Source of the DNA: Arctopsyche grandis
Taxonomy: Eukaryota; Arthropoda; Insecta; Trichoptera; Hydropsychidae
Length of the DNA stretch: 64,000 nucleotides
Assembly (NCBI RefSeq): GCF_051622035.1
Contig: NC_135362.1
Coordinates: 10,109,501-10,173,500 of the forward strand
Reading direction: 5' to 3'
The position numbers and the translations under genes are program-made. The number at the start of each line of letters is the position of its first letter. Position 1 is the first letter of the stretch. The notes under the pieces are model-generated. The model was not told the DNA's origin, made no database searches, and was given only the letters and a program-made list of their open reading frames with translations. Shown here one piece after another: positions 34,393 to 47,259 of the stretch.

Positions 34393-34752
34393 ACAGCAGT
34401 ATAGCTCAGTGGCTGCGTTTATGTTTAGCACCAAGAGATTATTGGGTTCGATCCCGGGCTGATGTTAAATATACTGCTGGTTAGATTTGGATGTGTGTGA
34501 GACCAATTCGATCGTTCCTTATCAGAGTTTGCCAATTTTATCTGATCATTGTTGAAACGGCTCCTCAAAATTGGCAAAAAATCATCCTACCTGCTGTCAC
34601 AATTTTTTTTTGTATTAAGTCTAAAAATCCATAGATGTGTCAATGGATTAATCAATTAATAAATTGTTAATTTCGTGTTCTTCGGTTTCTCGAAATACAG
34701 TGATTTAGTCCATGAAGGCGCATTGGGGTCTTCCTGACGAGCCTTCCTGGTA
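34393..34752 (+). mobile_element. tRNA-derived SINE, hairpin-tail type, best intact copy
   Basis: Head: CAGCAGTATAGCTCAGTGG (box A TAGCTCAGTGG) and GGGTTCGATCCCGGG (box B GGTTCGATCC), about 60 bp apart. Body: TTATCAGAGTTTGCCAATTT, TTGTTGAAACGGCTCCTC and a CCATAGATGTGTC block. Tail: CTCGAAATACAGTGATTTAG, then the hairpin GAAGGCGCATTGGGG...GCCTTCCTGG. Length about 360 bp. It does not fold as a normal tRNA gene, since the 3' half of the acceptor stem is replaced by SINE body. Confidence 0.85.
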
Positions 34753-35100
34753 TACATATGTATCTATGCAAAAATAAGAATGCTTAAACCCATTCACTTG
34801 AATCACTTAATTTATATCATACTTACGAATCTCTACATTGGTACATAAACGAAAAAAATCACTCGAATATTTTAATGGGTTTTATAATAATCGTTCATTA
34901 GCTTAAACAACACGTGTGGTTTTGTGTGAGGGTGTAGTTATACGTGTAACGTCATCATGTCGTACACACTGCTTTGTGTGGGAAGTTTGTTCACACACAC
35001 CCACACACCCGGTTATCATTCGTGACGTGTATTTGTGAACAGCTGAGCGGTACTTGCTCAGTGCCGCGTCCGTATGTGACGTCACGGAATGCACGTGCTC

Positions 35101-35103
<3 letters not shown>

Positions 35104-35135
<32 letters not shown>
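35104..35135. repeat. (CA)16 microsatellite
   Basis: Uninterrupted CA dinucleotides within a wider CA/GT-rich patch (34900-35150). Confidence 0.95.
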
Positions 35136-35137
<2 letters not shown>

Positions 35138-35805
35138 ATACACACGTGTGCTTCGTGCTCGTTTTCATCGGTCGTGGGATGAGTGGTGTGTTGAAGGGTT
35201 GATTCTTATGTATGATGTTTTGCGAGTTGAAAATTTTGCTGTTTTTTTTTTTTGCGGATGACTGATTTTGGGGGGTGGCCAAACGATAAATTTCTATAAT
35301 TTGACATATTGTGTCTTTGTGGATGTTCTGATTTTTTTTTATACTATTGCCTTTATTCGTTCTATGTTTTTCTCTTGTTTGTTCGTTGTCAGTTTTATTT
35401 TCTTCCGTTTTCTGTTGGATTTTATATCTGTTATGTTTCGATCTTATCGGTCATTTGCTGTGAATGTTTCATTTGAATAGATAGAAAAATAGTATGAAGC
35501 TATTAATACGGTGTATTATATATTTTTTTTGTATTTAAATTCACTTTGATAGGGCGAGGCAATCTGAATACGTATTTTCTTGTTTATGTAATATGAATCA
35601 TTCTTCAAGCTATAGAAATAATTTGTAGTTAAATTATTTGTAATAAAGGTATAATTTATAGAAGAAAAATACACCTCATTGTTGATTTCAATACTTACAT
35701 AAGTTGACTAAATTAAATATATAGTTTCGAAAGAGAATTTGTATGTATGTAAGTTTTGATTCGTAGAATCCGTGACGTTTGGTTCGTAGAAATTTTTCTT
35801 TTTAT

Positions 35806-35972
35806 TCTTCCTTTTTCAGTTCCGATTCTGGATTCCTTTTTCAGTTCCAGGTCTGGTTTTCTCTTTCAATTCTGGTTCCGGATTCATGTTTCAGTTCCGG
35901 ATCCGGATTCCTGTTTCATTTCCAATTCTGATTTCAGTTCTGATTCCCGGTTTCAATTTCAGTTCCGAATCC
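35806..35972 (+). repeat. Degenerate TTTCAGTTCCGG minisatellite
   Basis: About seven to nine imperfect units of the form TTTCAGTTCCGGATCCGGAT, lengths varying from about 18 to 30 bp. One plus frame reads through as an FQF(R/W)xxS(G/D) pattern, which is a by-product of the repeat rather than a gene. Confidence 0.8.
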
Positions 35973-36124
35973 CTTATATATAATAAAAAAACCATTCGTT
36001 TCCGATCGGCTGTCGTTGAATATTATATATTTTTTTCAATTGAAATAAATTTAATAAAATATACAAATGAATGTCTACTATTAGATTAGCCATTTTTAAG
36101 CGGTTTATATAAGAAATACCGAGC

Positions 36125-36265
36125 GAAGCCGGGTAAAACCACAGATTTTGCCTTGCACTCGGCCAAAACGAGTCTGAACGTGAGCTGCTGTATATTATAA
36201 ATAGAAGCCGTCGTTTACGTGAGTTTCTAGGCTGTGCTATTGCCGTTACCTGCTGTAGAATAGAG
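36125..36265 (+). mobile_element. Partial copy of the 490-bp MITE (3' third)
   Basis: TTTTGCCTTGCACTCGGCCA through GCTGCTGTATATTATAAATAG to CTGTGCTATTGCCGTTACC matches 4155-4262 of the intron 5 element. The left two thirds are absent. Confidence 0.65.
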
Positions 36266-37595
36266 ATGCTCGACAATTTCACGAACAATAATGCGATTGA
36301 ATTTAAATTTATTACCTGAATTCCAAAATTTAAATGTGAGAGTAAAGTGTGTGAAATAAATGTGAGTTAAGATGCGCATGTATTTCGATGCGTACATACG
36401 AGTATATTGGTATGGATTCCAAAAATACCGTCATTTGACATCACTGGAAAAGAATTGTGTATTCAAATAATTGTTAAGGGAAAGAGTTTGTCTCCGAAAA
36501 GATCGGAGAGCAACGAGGCTTCTCATTGTTCTCATTGTCAGTTATAAATCGATATATGTAAGTATGTATTTGGAAATAGTCTCGGGTATAAGTACGGTAT
36601 TTTCGGCATACTTTATCTTCGATATAAAATTTATGATACATTTAGCGGCTTTTTGAATAGAAGGTCAAAAGTATGTCAAGTGTAAATCCATACAAACTAG
36701 CCAATAAAACGTTTTCTTCAAAATTCAAAACAATTCAACTACATAACATTAATTAAAATAATTATATTTCGGTACTACTGAAGGTCAAATTTTGACAAAT
36801 ATCGATAGAACCGGTTTCGGTAGAGCCGACATTGGGACCCCTAGTATGTATATATTTACTAATAGGCAACGATCGGTTAAAAATCAAAATTGTACGATAT
36901 GACAGATATAGTAACCTGTTGAATAGTGTAATTAACTTTGATTGATTAAATGAAGACCTATTCGCGTTTAATCACTCCAACGATTAATCCATCATTGATT
37001 TAGTAACACACCTACCTGTGTGTGGATTTAATGAAGTTTGGTACGCACTTTCTTTTGATATTCTTTCTGTCACGCTCTTTTTCATCCGCGTATATAATAT
37101 GAGGTCGCGGGATCATTGTTAAGAGATTGCAGAGAGGTCTTTCGATGTTCGAGTCGTCACATTGACCTCAATAATATGTATCATTGGTAACACTATATTA
37201 CAACTATGTATGTACACACCTACTCTGGTACCGACTGGTAAAAGTTTCGATGTTCGTGTTGCAGTGGATTTTCGCGTTGAAATTCGATCGGTGAATAAAT
37301 CATCGAATGTTGATCGAGTCTTCGATAAATAATCGAAGGTCGGGTGTCGAAGTGAAAATCAAGTCATCGGGGTCAGGGCTGCAACGAGTGGGTATGTCTG
37401 TTTGGTGCTCGCCGGTGAAGAAAATTTTCCTCCAGTGCGTTTTTTCGACTGAAGTTCGAAGTCCGCTTTTTTCTTGCACTTTTTGTTGCTTTTCGTAGAA
37501 TAGGTCGTCTTGCACCTGGTCCCCCCCCCCCCCTCAAACGCTTCAAGGGTCTTTCGGCGTTGATCCTGTTTTTGGAACTCGTTCTGAGAGACCGA

Positions 37596-37630
37596 CAGAT
37601 ACGTTTTACCTGAAAGGTAAAACGTATCTG
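37596..37630. repeat. 16-bp perfect hairpin, 3-base loop
   Basis: CAGATACGTTTTACCT (37596-37611), loop GAA, then the exact complement AGGTAAAACGTATCTG (37615-37630). A C13 run lies 63 bp upstream. No neighbouring gene explains it. Confidence 0.85.
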
Positions 37631-38302
37631 TTTTGTTCGTATAATAATCTCGCACGAGAGCTTCGATCCGAGTCTATTTCACAATTCGTGCTCATTTTGT
37701 TGTGGAGGAATCGATGCTCCAAGTCGATAAAGTGCGATATCGACTTTTGACTTTTCTAAGAGATAAATTCTAATGTAATCCCGTTGTTGAATTTGAGAAA
37801 CAAATTTTATGTATAAATTGTATTGATGAGCACTTATTGTTATTACACTTCCTATTGGAAGAACTTTTTTGCTCCAATTTAAAGCTCGAATTTCCTTATC
37901 TAATAAAGATAAGGCAGTCAAATTTACCAATTATTGAATGTGTGCAAATTAAAAAAGAATGATTTCAAATTATAAATTTAGGTTTATATGTAATTCGACT
38001 GTTTTTACAAGCCTCTTTTTACTATATAGGTATTATTTTATTTTTTATTCTGAACATTCTAAAAATTCGTCTCATATTGTACCAGGTTGTCGAATACCAA
38101 AACGCTTATTTATTTCAATAAAATTTTCTTAAAATTCTCGACTATCTTACAAGTAAATTTCATTTTATGTCTACATAGCTTCGTTATGAAGGATATCGTG
38201 TTTGCAATTAGAGGCCCTTTTACTTTGAATCTAAGTATTATGTATTACGCTCGAAAATGTTGGGGTTTTTATGTTTATTATATGCAGATCTATTCTGGTC
38301 AA

Positions 38303-38540
38303 TATTTGAGCCGTTATAAATATTTGTAAGTGGCGTAAGCCCACTTTCTTTCTTTTAAATGTTTATATAATGTTTTGCGTTTTACAATATTTAAAAATAC
38401 TGGTGGCTTGTAATAAGTTTATTCGGCTTTTCCAAGATCTAGACAACGAATTAAAAGCAGTGATAACATTTTTTTTCAAACTGAAATAGTGTTTTTGGAA
38501 CTGAAATTTGCGCCACTTTCAAATATAGCGACTCATTAAT
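38303..38540 (+). mobile_element. 238-bp MITE, second copy of the Ube3b intron 14 element
   Basis: Left TIR ATTTGAGCCGTTATAAATAT, right TIR the inverse of ATGAGTCGCTATATTTGAAA. The interior has CAATATTTAAAAATACTGGT as at 6598-6625. Confidence 0.75.
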
Positions 38541-38654
38541 ACACGTATTATTCAAGTGATTTTTTTTTATTAAATTATATTTTACCATGATGCCATTACG
38601 GGTTGCCTCTGAGCGACTCCTATTCTATTAAGCTTGTACGTATGTATATAAATT

Positions 38655-38856
38655 TATGGATCATAAATGCGAAAATCATATTCAAATAGTGGTGACAAAT
38701 AGTAGATTGGATAATGTTGCCAATTTTTTGAGGAACCGTTTCAAAAATGAAATAAATAAAAAATAAGAGTCACAAATGTCCAAATTTGACCAGCAGCATT
38801 TCATAAATACTTTGAATAAATTATTTTCACTGAGACATACTGCTGGCTTTCTTCAG
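38655..38856 (-). mobile_element. Degraded tRNA-derived SINE
   Basis: Minus strand: GCCAGCAGTATGTCTCAGTG head remnant, a CTGCTGGTCAAATTTGGACA block, TTGAAACGGTTCCTC with one change, and CACCACTATTTGAATATGAT. Box B is no longer recognisable. Confidence 0.65.
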
Positions 38857-41169
38857 TTTCAAAACAAATGAGTTTCGAATAGTCATATGGTAGACATGGT
38901 TCAAATTTAATTAATACTTCAAAACACTTAGTAATGTTAGTTCAGGTAGTCGAAATGGAAATCGATAGTATAAATTCGCCGGAAATGTTATATGTCGTAT
39001 ATGATTTCAGAACATTTGAAGACGGTTGGTTTATTTTTAGGTTCTATATTCTAAAATTATTTTGTGTTTGTAGCTGTAGTTGTACATAAAAAAAAGTCAG
39101 GTTATCTCACTGGGAGAAATGTTGAAAGGTATTTCTGTGGAAAGCCTCTCCTCCACTGCCATTATTCTGGCGTGGTTCCTTTGTGCATAGGATTAAACCG
39201 AATGGCTGCCATTTCATTGTGCTGGATGCTATTTTCCTACGACAATAATTATTTTGTGGTTGTGTGAGCTTTCGTCTACCTGTCCGGTTGGTGTTCTCCG
39301 AAGCGCGCACACCTGAGGATGAGCGAGTCCCACCTGCCGGTCTGATCAGGTAGCCACTTCAGGTAGACACAACATCCTTATCCTTTTCACCTCAAACTCG
39401 GTCTATACAGTACGGATTGGACGAAAAATTGTATGTACATTTCTTCATGACGGTGTCACTTTGTGAACACGTGAACAAGTTTGTTCGATCACTTAGCTAT
39501 ATCGATTCTACATATGTACATTCACAAATGAGTGATGTGAATGCTTTTTTTCGCGAAAAAGCCGCTTTTGCTTCGCCGTTGCGTGCTTATCTATTGTGAT
39601 CATCGAAAAATTGATTATTTTTGTGGAAATCATCGTTTTTTTTCTTCGTTTTGAAACGATTGCAAATTAATTTTCAACCATTTTTTAGTTGTAACAGCCA
39701 TTTTGGGAATTTATTCATAGTTCTGGTATTAAAATTGCCTTATCAGTAGGTACTAATTGTATATGCAACTTTTCCCATTGTGTAATCTCACGTGTTAAAT
39801 TCTTCGATAAAAAATTGAATTGTTCGTTGATTTTGTTTTTAATATATATTTTTTTGTTTGTTTACAGGTAAGCTGATAATTATCTCTGAGGATACTTCCG
39901 TATATGTTCTGCAAAAGAAACTTATGTACCTTTCTTATTCATATTTGATGCACAGTTTCACAAAGGTAATAAGGAATCTTTGAAAATTGAATCTATAAAA
40001 CGTTGGTAGTTCGGTTGTTAATAACTGTTTATTTGAAGCGTAAATGGGTGCGAATATTAATATTTTGAATTGTTCAAATGCGGAATATTTATTTTAACTT
40101 AAAATATCGAAGGAATTTAGAATGGCGGGACCAAAAACACCCACTCTACACCTACCCACTGACTTATTTTATTCCCCGATCCAAGTTTTTGACACTGACT
40201 TTCTTATATTCTGATATTTTAAATGCTAATATTTTACATTTGTATAATTCAACATTTTTTGATTCTATATTTTAATTGCCTATTTATTGCATGGTTAAAT
40301 TCCAACTGATTGGGCTCAAACTTAATCATAGTTTAATCAACTATGTAGTTATCACTTTTTTTGATAGGTTCGAAATAGATTAAAGAAGTTATTTCAAAAT
40401 CAAAATCTATTGATTTGATCCATCTTGGTTCACCAGTTGCCAATTTTCTTTGTTACTTTATCACTCAGTAGCATAATACTTGCCAAAGTACTACAAAGTA
40501 GCTATTCACATATTTGGCAAAAGTCAAATATTTAATAAGCCAATTAAATACTCTGTGCAATGAACTTACATTATTAATTTTTTGACCGTATATAATAACG
40601 ATAAACAACAGTATGCATATTGTTAGCAAATGTTTTAAGTTTGTTTTCATATTTCACACAAAAAAGATTTATGAAGCTGTTAATATATTTATGTATTACT
40701 CAATTGAGTTATATGTATTTGGATCCATTAGGCTGAAACGTAATCTGACAAACCTATTTCAGATTTGTTTCCTCGCGTTTAGCTTGTCGATATTTTCGAC
40801 TAGACGAGATTGAGATTGAGACCAGCATTCTGTTAAAATGTTTTATTGTTGACTCATTTATTAGCTTTCGAAACATCTGTATACTTTAAATTTTGCTCTC
40901 ATCGAATTTATCTTTCCACTGTTTAGATAGATTCGTCGATTCGCGAACTATGTATTTATTCCCCGTTTGTAACAACACAGCTACATACATAGTGCGAGGT
41001 CTTCGATTATGTTTGCAATTTAAATTTATCTGTAACACATACATATATATGTATGTACGTTCGTGTTTGAAATTAAGCTTAGGCATATTTGAATGTGATA
41101 TTCGTCTCTTCATCTAATTTCATCGGACGGTGAGAATACATGCATTCGAAAAAAGGGCAAAAAATTGGA

Positions 41170-41600
41170 ACCTCAATCGGAATGGGTTCCCATCCGAGAC
41201 GCGCTACGATGCAAAGAATTGGCGATTGAACGACAGACTTCCGGTGCTTCTCTACCTGGGGGCCGATCTCTAATAAGCACACCTACCTGGGGCCGGCTAC
41301 GGGTCGCGGACCGGGGTTTGGGAACCCGAGCGTGACAGAGGTTAGCAACCCGCGGCCCCAGCCGACCTTGGCGGACCCAAGTTCTTCTTCTTGTGCCAGC
41401 CAGTTTCGAACTCGAGACGTTTCTCCTCGAGACTTTCGGGTGGTTTTCTCGACACAGACGTTCGTAATTCACGTCCACTATCAAACCTTCAAGTTTCAAC
41501 TTTGAATTGCATCGATGCGGCTGAAACGTGTTCGAGTTGTACTGTGTACACAGGAGTGGGTATGCAGCTGGTGCACGAAAGTAATTTCCGAACTCGTGGT
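41170..41600. other. GC-richer patch with imperfect CCTGGGGCCG duplication
   Basis: CTACCTGGGGGCCG (about 41255) and CTACCTGGGGCCGG (about 41285) are near-copies. A 143-codon minus-strand frame and a 90-codon plus frame overlap it. Neither resembles a family I know. Confidence 0.3.
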
Positions 41601-42214
41601 GCAAACTCGTGGGTGGTCGGTTGCTCGATTTTAAGATTGCTGGGAATTTATTTTGTGTATTAGCAATTTGTCTGAAAGAAGTGGTCGGTAGTGATGAGCG
41701 TATAATTCGATCGGCGTATAAAGCGATTCACGTCGTGTGAGGAGTTGAACGAATGCATAATGGATTTTGACATTAGAATGAAAATATAATTCATTAAGGT
41801 GTGTGACGGTTTGGTGAGTAGTGAATTTTCAACGTCACGATGACGTCAACAGACCTGTGTGCAAAATGATGAACTGGAGCTATCAATTCAAACGTAGCCC
41901 TTATTAATTCTGTTGCGCTGAAAGGTAATGCGTACTTTCTTCGTATGAATAGATCCAGTCTCGTTTTTAAAGTGACAGTGATTGGATGGTGAGGTTTTTG
42001 TTGAATGACTACATGAGATGAGGATTGTACCTATAGAAAGATTTTACAAAGATGTCCTTAAACAGAAATTGAGAACTTGAACTTTTCTTAAATAAATAAA
42101 TATGTACAGACTATAAATATTTGTTTGGTAGTTTAAATGTTCTTATCTAGTGTGTTTGTGAAATTTTAATTGGAATTTGTAAGATACATAAATAGGCTGT
42201 TATTGGTTTTCTTT

Positions 42215-42290
42215 CATTATTTATTTATTTAAGTTTAAGTTTGGACCATTGTGGCATTACAGTAGTCCCTAATGTGCCACAATGGTTGAA
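42215..42290 (-). mobile_element. LINE-type 3' stem-loop with (AAAT)n tail
   Basis: ACCATTGTGGCATTA (42245-42259) pairs with TAATGTGCCACAATGGT (42270-42286). On the minus strand an AAATAAATAAATAA tail follows. Same signature as 11369-11430 and 48300-48380. Confidence 0.7.
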
Positions 42291-42431
42291 AATATACAGA
42301 TATATGAGAAATATATATACATTAGTACATATGTATGTATACAAAAATACATTTATGTATATATGCAGGATCTAATCAATTTGGCACTGTATGCATTGAT
42401 AAGTAATTTCCAGAGGTATGCGTTGGCTGGG

Positions 42432-42689
42432 TGCTTTTCAAATAACAATAGACCGCCCCATTTGTGTTCAAAGCAAGAGAGCAAAAAAGCATGGTTTTTC
42501 TAAGAAATTGACAATAGTGAACTATTTTTGTGCGAAAAGCATTTTCCGAACGCCGATCTTTAGTCATTACCAGGATGCTTTTCAAATAACAACAGACCGC
42601 TTCATTAGTGCTCATAGCAAGAGAGCAAAATAGCATGGTTTTTTTTAAAGAAATTGATAATTGTGAAACAGTTTTTGTGCGAAAAGCAT
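42432..42689 (+). repeat. Tandem duplication, two units of about 112 bp, spacing 144 bp
   Basis: Unit 1 at 42432-42542 and unit 2 at 42576-42689 share TGCTTTTCAAATAACAA, AGCAAGAGAGCAAAA, AGCATGGTTTTT, AAGAAATTGA and TTTTTGTGCGAAAAGCAT. A third diverged relative (AAAGCAAGAGAGTAAAAAGC) lies at about 10930. It may be part of a transposon that ends at the neighbouring LINE tail. Confidence 0.8.
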
Positions 42690-44164
42690 CTAAAAATATT
42701 TTTAGATGATTCTAAAAAATATTTTTTTCCCATTAGCTTAATCCGACTTCAGCCAAAAAACCACTATGTATTTTATCTTGAATATCGCCCCAATTGAAAG
42801 AAAATTCTTCTTTCTTAAATACGATTAGATTTTTTTGGGCTATTCATTCGTGCTATTCTAAAAAATATGCTAATGTTATAATTTTGCAATGGTTTAATTC
42901 AGACTTTTACTTTGTTTCGCAACTCGGACCTGCCTATAATCATATCAGCAAATTCATTTGATAGTTGTAAGAACTTTGGGTCCAATTGACGATAAGTTTG
43001 CCGATCTGATTGGTCTGTGATTAGGCCTATTTATCCGTCATGGCCACAGCTTCTGACCTACATATATTACGTTCGAAATGTATTGCCGAAAATTTGAAAT
43101 AACTCGCACAGGTATTAGACAAGGTCGAATGTATTCCTCGACTTTTCAGTATTGACTTGCGCCAGATACTACTGTCAACATTAATGTACGACATTCAAAC
43201 ATGCAAAAGTACTACTCACATACGTCATATGAAAAACGTGTTCGTGATCGTTGAATGAACGCGCATTCAGTGGACTTTTACCCCAAATCGAGTTCCTCGT
43301 GTGAAAAGGCGAACTGCCAACAGATTCTTCGCACTCTCAGCGATATGTACGGAGTGTCTTGGGTCCACGTACATCCCATTTCCTATAGGCACACGCTACA
43401 TGGTCCTCTTCCTCCCATACATCAATCTGTCGGGTTGTTAGAGGGCCGTATAGCGTGGGATCATCGGACCCCGTACCCACTACTGCTCTATACACAACAA
43501 CGACCATTCACTTCTGAACGAGCTCTAGGACCGGTCTTCTCTCTCACTGTATTGCGGTTGTTCCGGTGCTCTTCGTGTGTTACACGGCTCATAATCTCTC
43601 ACCGTAGATCATTTGCCGTCATTTTAGGCTTTGACCACTCCGCCGGCCGTGCCAGAAACTCAATTTTAGCAATCTCTTGAAACCGATCGTGGTCTTAGCA
43701 CCGGTGTGTCTCAAAGATCGAGCATTCCGTAGATGTTTGTCTCAGGGTTCTAAAAAAAAATAAATCGTCTGATTCTGACGCCGTAACGGTGTTCGTCACG
43801 AATGTCGGCTCGAAGGTAGACTATATCTATCCGAATAAATCATTATCAAGTATCATTATTAAAAATATCAAATCAGCAATTTTCAACCAGATATGCAGAT
43901 CATATACGGCTTTACATAAGCTATGTATTAGTAACCAACGTTTGATGAAATTGAATAGCAGTATTAGTCAAGAATTGACTCTTGTGCGCTCAGATCATCC
44001 TATGATCTTTAACTCTTGTTGGTACAAAAATATACATAGTACAAATACAAATACATAGTGTTTGTCAAACGTTCTTGTATATATGTAGGTATGTAGTTAT
44101 TGCTATACTGATATTAAATAATAAAACAAAATTGTTGTAGTACAAAATTAAGAAGTACAAACAT

Positions 44165-44503
44165 AGCCAGCAGTATATCTCGGTGGTTGCGTTAAAGCTA
44201 ACTGCCCGGAGGCTCCCGGGTTCGAACCCTGAGTTGACCTCGATTGAAAATAATTTATTCGAAGTATTTCTGCAGTGCTGCTGGTCAGACTTGGATATTT
44301 GTGACTCCTTGTTGATTGCTTCCTATCAGAGTATGCCAATTTATCTGATCTTATTGTCGAAACGGTTCCTCATCAAATTCGCCAAACTATCCTACCTACT
44401 ATTTATCGCCACTATTTGAATATGATTTCAAATTTATATATGTAAAAGTTTAATATCACGTGTCTCTCAGGGGGCAATCAGTAATGGCATAATGGCAAAA
44501 TAT
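44165..44503 (+). mobile_element. tRNA-derived SINE, GGCATNNTGGTAAAATATA-tail type
   Basis: Head: AGCCAGCAGTATATCTCGGTGG with box B GGTTCGAACCC. Body: CCTATCAGAGTATGCCAATT and GTCGAAACGGTTCCTCATCA. Tail: GTCTCTCAGGGGGCAATCAG then AATGGCATAATGGCAAAATA. The tail differs from the hairpin type. Confidence 0.82.
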
Positions 44504-47259
44504 AAAAATTGCTATAAAATTATAAATAAAAATATCATTAGTAAAAAGTTATAAAATCCATTTGAATTTGAAAGTACTTTGTAAGGATTTCATAATAATG
44601 TATGTATGTTGAATATTTTTTTTCCATTTTTTGAATCAAAATGCTTTTTATATACCTACAAGGTCTTTAAATCTGTAGATAGGCAATTTCTTTCAGGTCG
44701 CTTGGAAACGATTTTTTTTAGTACAGTCTGTTCTTAAATTTTGCTAAAAATGTTAACTCGCTATCCTCAACTATGAAGAACAATGACTATATGTTGGCTA
44801 ATATACTATAATTAATAATAATTGTTAGTATCTGAACCTAGCCAATCTTAAATCAATCACAAATGTTCAAAAGACCATTCAAACTGATAATTTAACATTT
44901 TTTCTGGCGATATAACTCATCGTATAGATTATACTCTGTGAAATACTGCTTTTGAACATATCAAACAATGACCGCGTAATAATAGATGTGGCTCTCATCA
45001 ATGGATCTTATCTTCAAATGGTTTTTTATTATTTTTTTACTGCGGTATACACAATTAGCGTCTCGCTAGAAGTTCTCCTCCCCCCCTCGCAGATTTAGTA
45101 CCTCTGAAGTGTGTCGCGTCGTGCTAAAATCGTACAGCTGACTTTGCTAAATTTGACAATGATAAGAAGTGTAACGGACGCACCTATCACCGATTACGTC
45201 AGTCGTTCTTTGTGTTGTATGTATGTTTTTTTCTGGCAAAAAATGGAAATATCGCGGGCCCCCGGCTTTTTTTGCCTAGAAGTTTCATTTACTTGTTTAT
45301 TTTTTTGTTTAGGATTTATGTCGCACATTTGCGATGATGTATGTTCGCAGAATACGCAAGCGAACCCTTTCCCAGTTGAATTTAAATATGTATTTCCACG
45401 CGTAGTGGAGATTGATGCTGTTTTCAGTTATTACAACACGTATGTATGTATGTATGTATGTAGGTACCATACATTGTAATGACTTTGTGATTATAGGGTC
45501 ACTTTTTGTGCCTTGGGCTATTTTGAGAACTAGAAAGTTTTGATGATTTTCATTTTAAATTGGAATATTCAGAGAGTATATATATATGTATGTACATATT
45601 ATGTCGTTAGGGCATTAAATAATATCATAGTCACACACGTAATTCTGAAGGAAAATAAATACATATGACTGATGTAATCAATGATGGCCAAAGTTCCTGG
45701 TTATTTTTCCAAGTTCATTTACTTATGGAATTTTCTTCATATAAGATTATTAAAATGTAATGAGGCATTTTTATCTGAAAATTTAATACAATAAGTCAGA
45801 AAAAATTGCAAGATTGAAAATTCAGAAAAAATGTCGTAGTATTCATAGTTACTTTGGAAAATTGGAACTGCGTCGGAAAATTTTCTCCTCGCGTCCTAGT
45901 TGTCCAGCAGAGCAGTCCGATTTTCCGCTTTACTTTCTCGTCGAGTGGAATTTCTCGCGATCGCATCTCCTCTTCTCTCCATTTCGTTTTAAATAAAGCA
46001 AAAATGCATCCACGGAAGCAACTCCTTTCAGCAGGGAGGTATTTAACAGTGCGCTCCAAATATTGATATAAGACATTATCGCAGTGAGTGTAAATTCGTC
46101 CTAAATGCCAACATGCGGTAGCGTAACCACTTTTGCAAATTGACGTAAAATTGTTTATACATGTGGTTTGATTCTGAAATTATGTACATCTGCAGATAAA
46201 GCGTCTGTGTATGTACATATGTATGTATGTGGTAGGTTTTTTAGAAATTTGATGTGGAATTATGTAGTATGTGGTTAAAATGTAGGTATTTTTAACTTGT
46301 ATTCCAATGATGAGATCTTTTATATTTTGGTTAATGTCGTTAAAATATCTTTGGAAATTTGCCATTTAAATAATCTGGTCAATATTAACATTGGCATTTT
46401 AATATATGATATTGGTCACACAATACTAAACTTACTTTGCTTTACTTCAGTCATGCGACCAGCGTAATCTTGATTTGATTGATTCATTAATATATTAGAT
46501 TTTCAAATATTTTCATTTGAATTAATTGATTAGGTTAGGTTCTGTATATATTGTAAATACAAAACGAATTATTCAAGAATTTTTATTGAAGTACTTACTT
46601 AAAGCTAAAACATAGTTAAGTACTATTTTATGTATATTTTTTGAAAATTTGAAACATAATGTATATAAATATTTAGTTACACCTTCATTTTCAAGATAAT
46701 GAACACGGTTTGCATTAAAACATGTTTTATGAAAGCATTTTTCTTCATAGTTTCACAGATGAAGTCAAAGTCGTGTGTTTGTTTATGATTCCGTTAAATT
46801 TAATTTAAAATAGAGAAAAATACATTTAATCCGATTTTCTAAAACTCATTTATTTAGTAAATACGATACTTACCATTTATACATTTTTTATAATGGATTT
46901 TTTACAGATAAGTCTCTAAAGTTTGTGGTAACGGTTCCAGAAACTTGTCTATCAACATATAATAGATTTTGTTCACGACACAATACAATCAGTCGGATGA
47001 TAGTAATAATAATATGTAATAGAGAAGTTGAGACGTGTTTTGCACAATTGCATTTGACGAAAAAAATCCACTACTGAAGATTTTCAGAAATTAAATATAG
47101 TGATTTGTCTGTCATATAGTGATCAGATCTATGTACGTATTATGTATTTGGGTAATGGAAATGTTCCTTCATGCCAATTTCGTACCGAAACGTCTCAACG
47201 ATTTTATTCGTTTTAGATTCATCGCATGTTGGGGCGTCAGTATTGAAAATTTTCGCCCT

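Noticed and set aside
35756..35983. ORF through the TTTCAGTTCCGG repeat
   Set aside because: The reading frame is a product of the minisatellite periodicity.
41173..41604. 143-codon minus-strand ORF
   Set aside because: Overlaps an open plus frame and a small duplication. No recognisable protein features.
43255..43680. 141-codon plus-strand ORF
   Set aside because: No conserved motif, unlike any family I know, and no splice context. Likely chance opening in a GC-richer patch.
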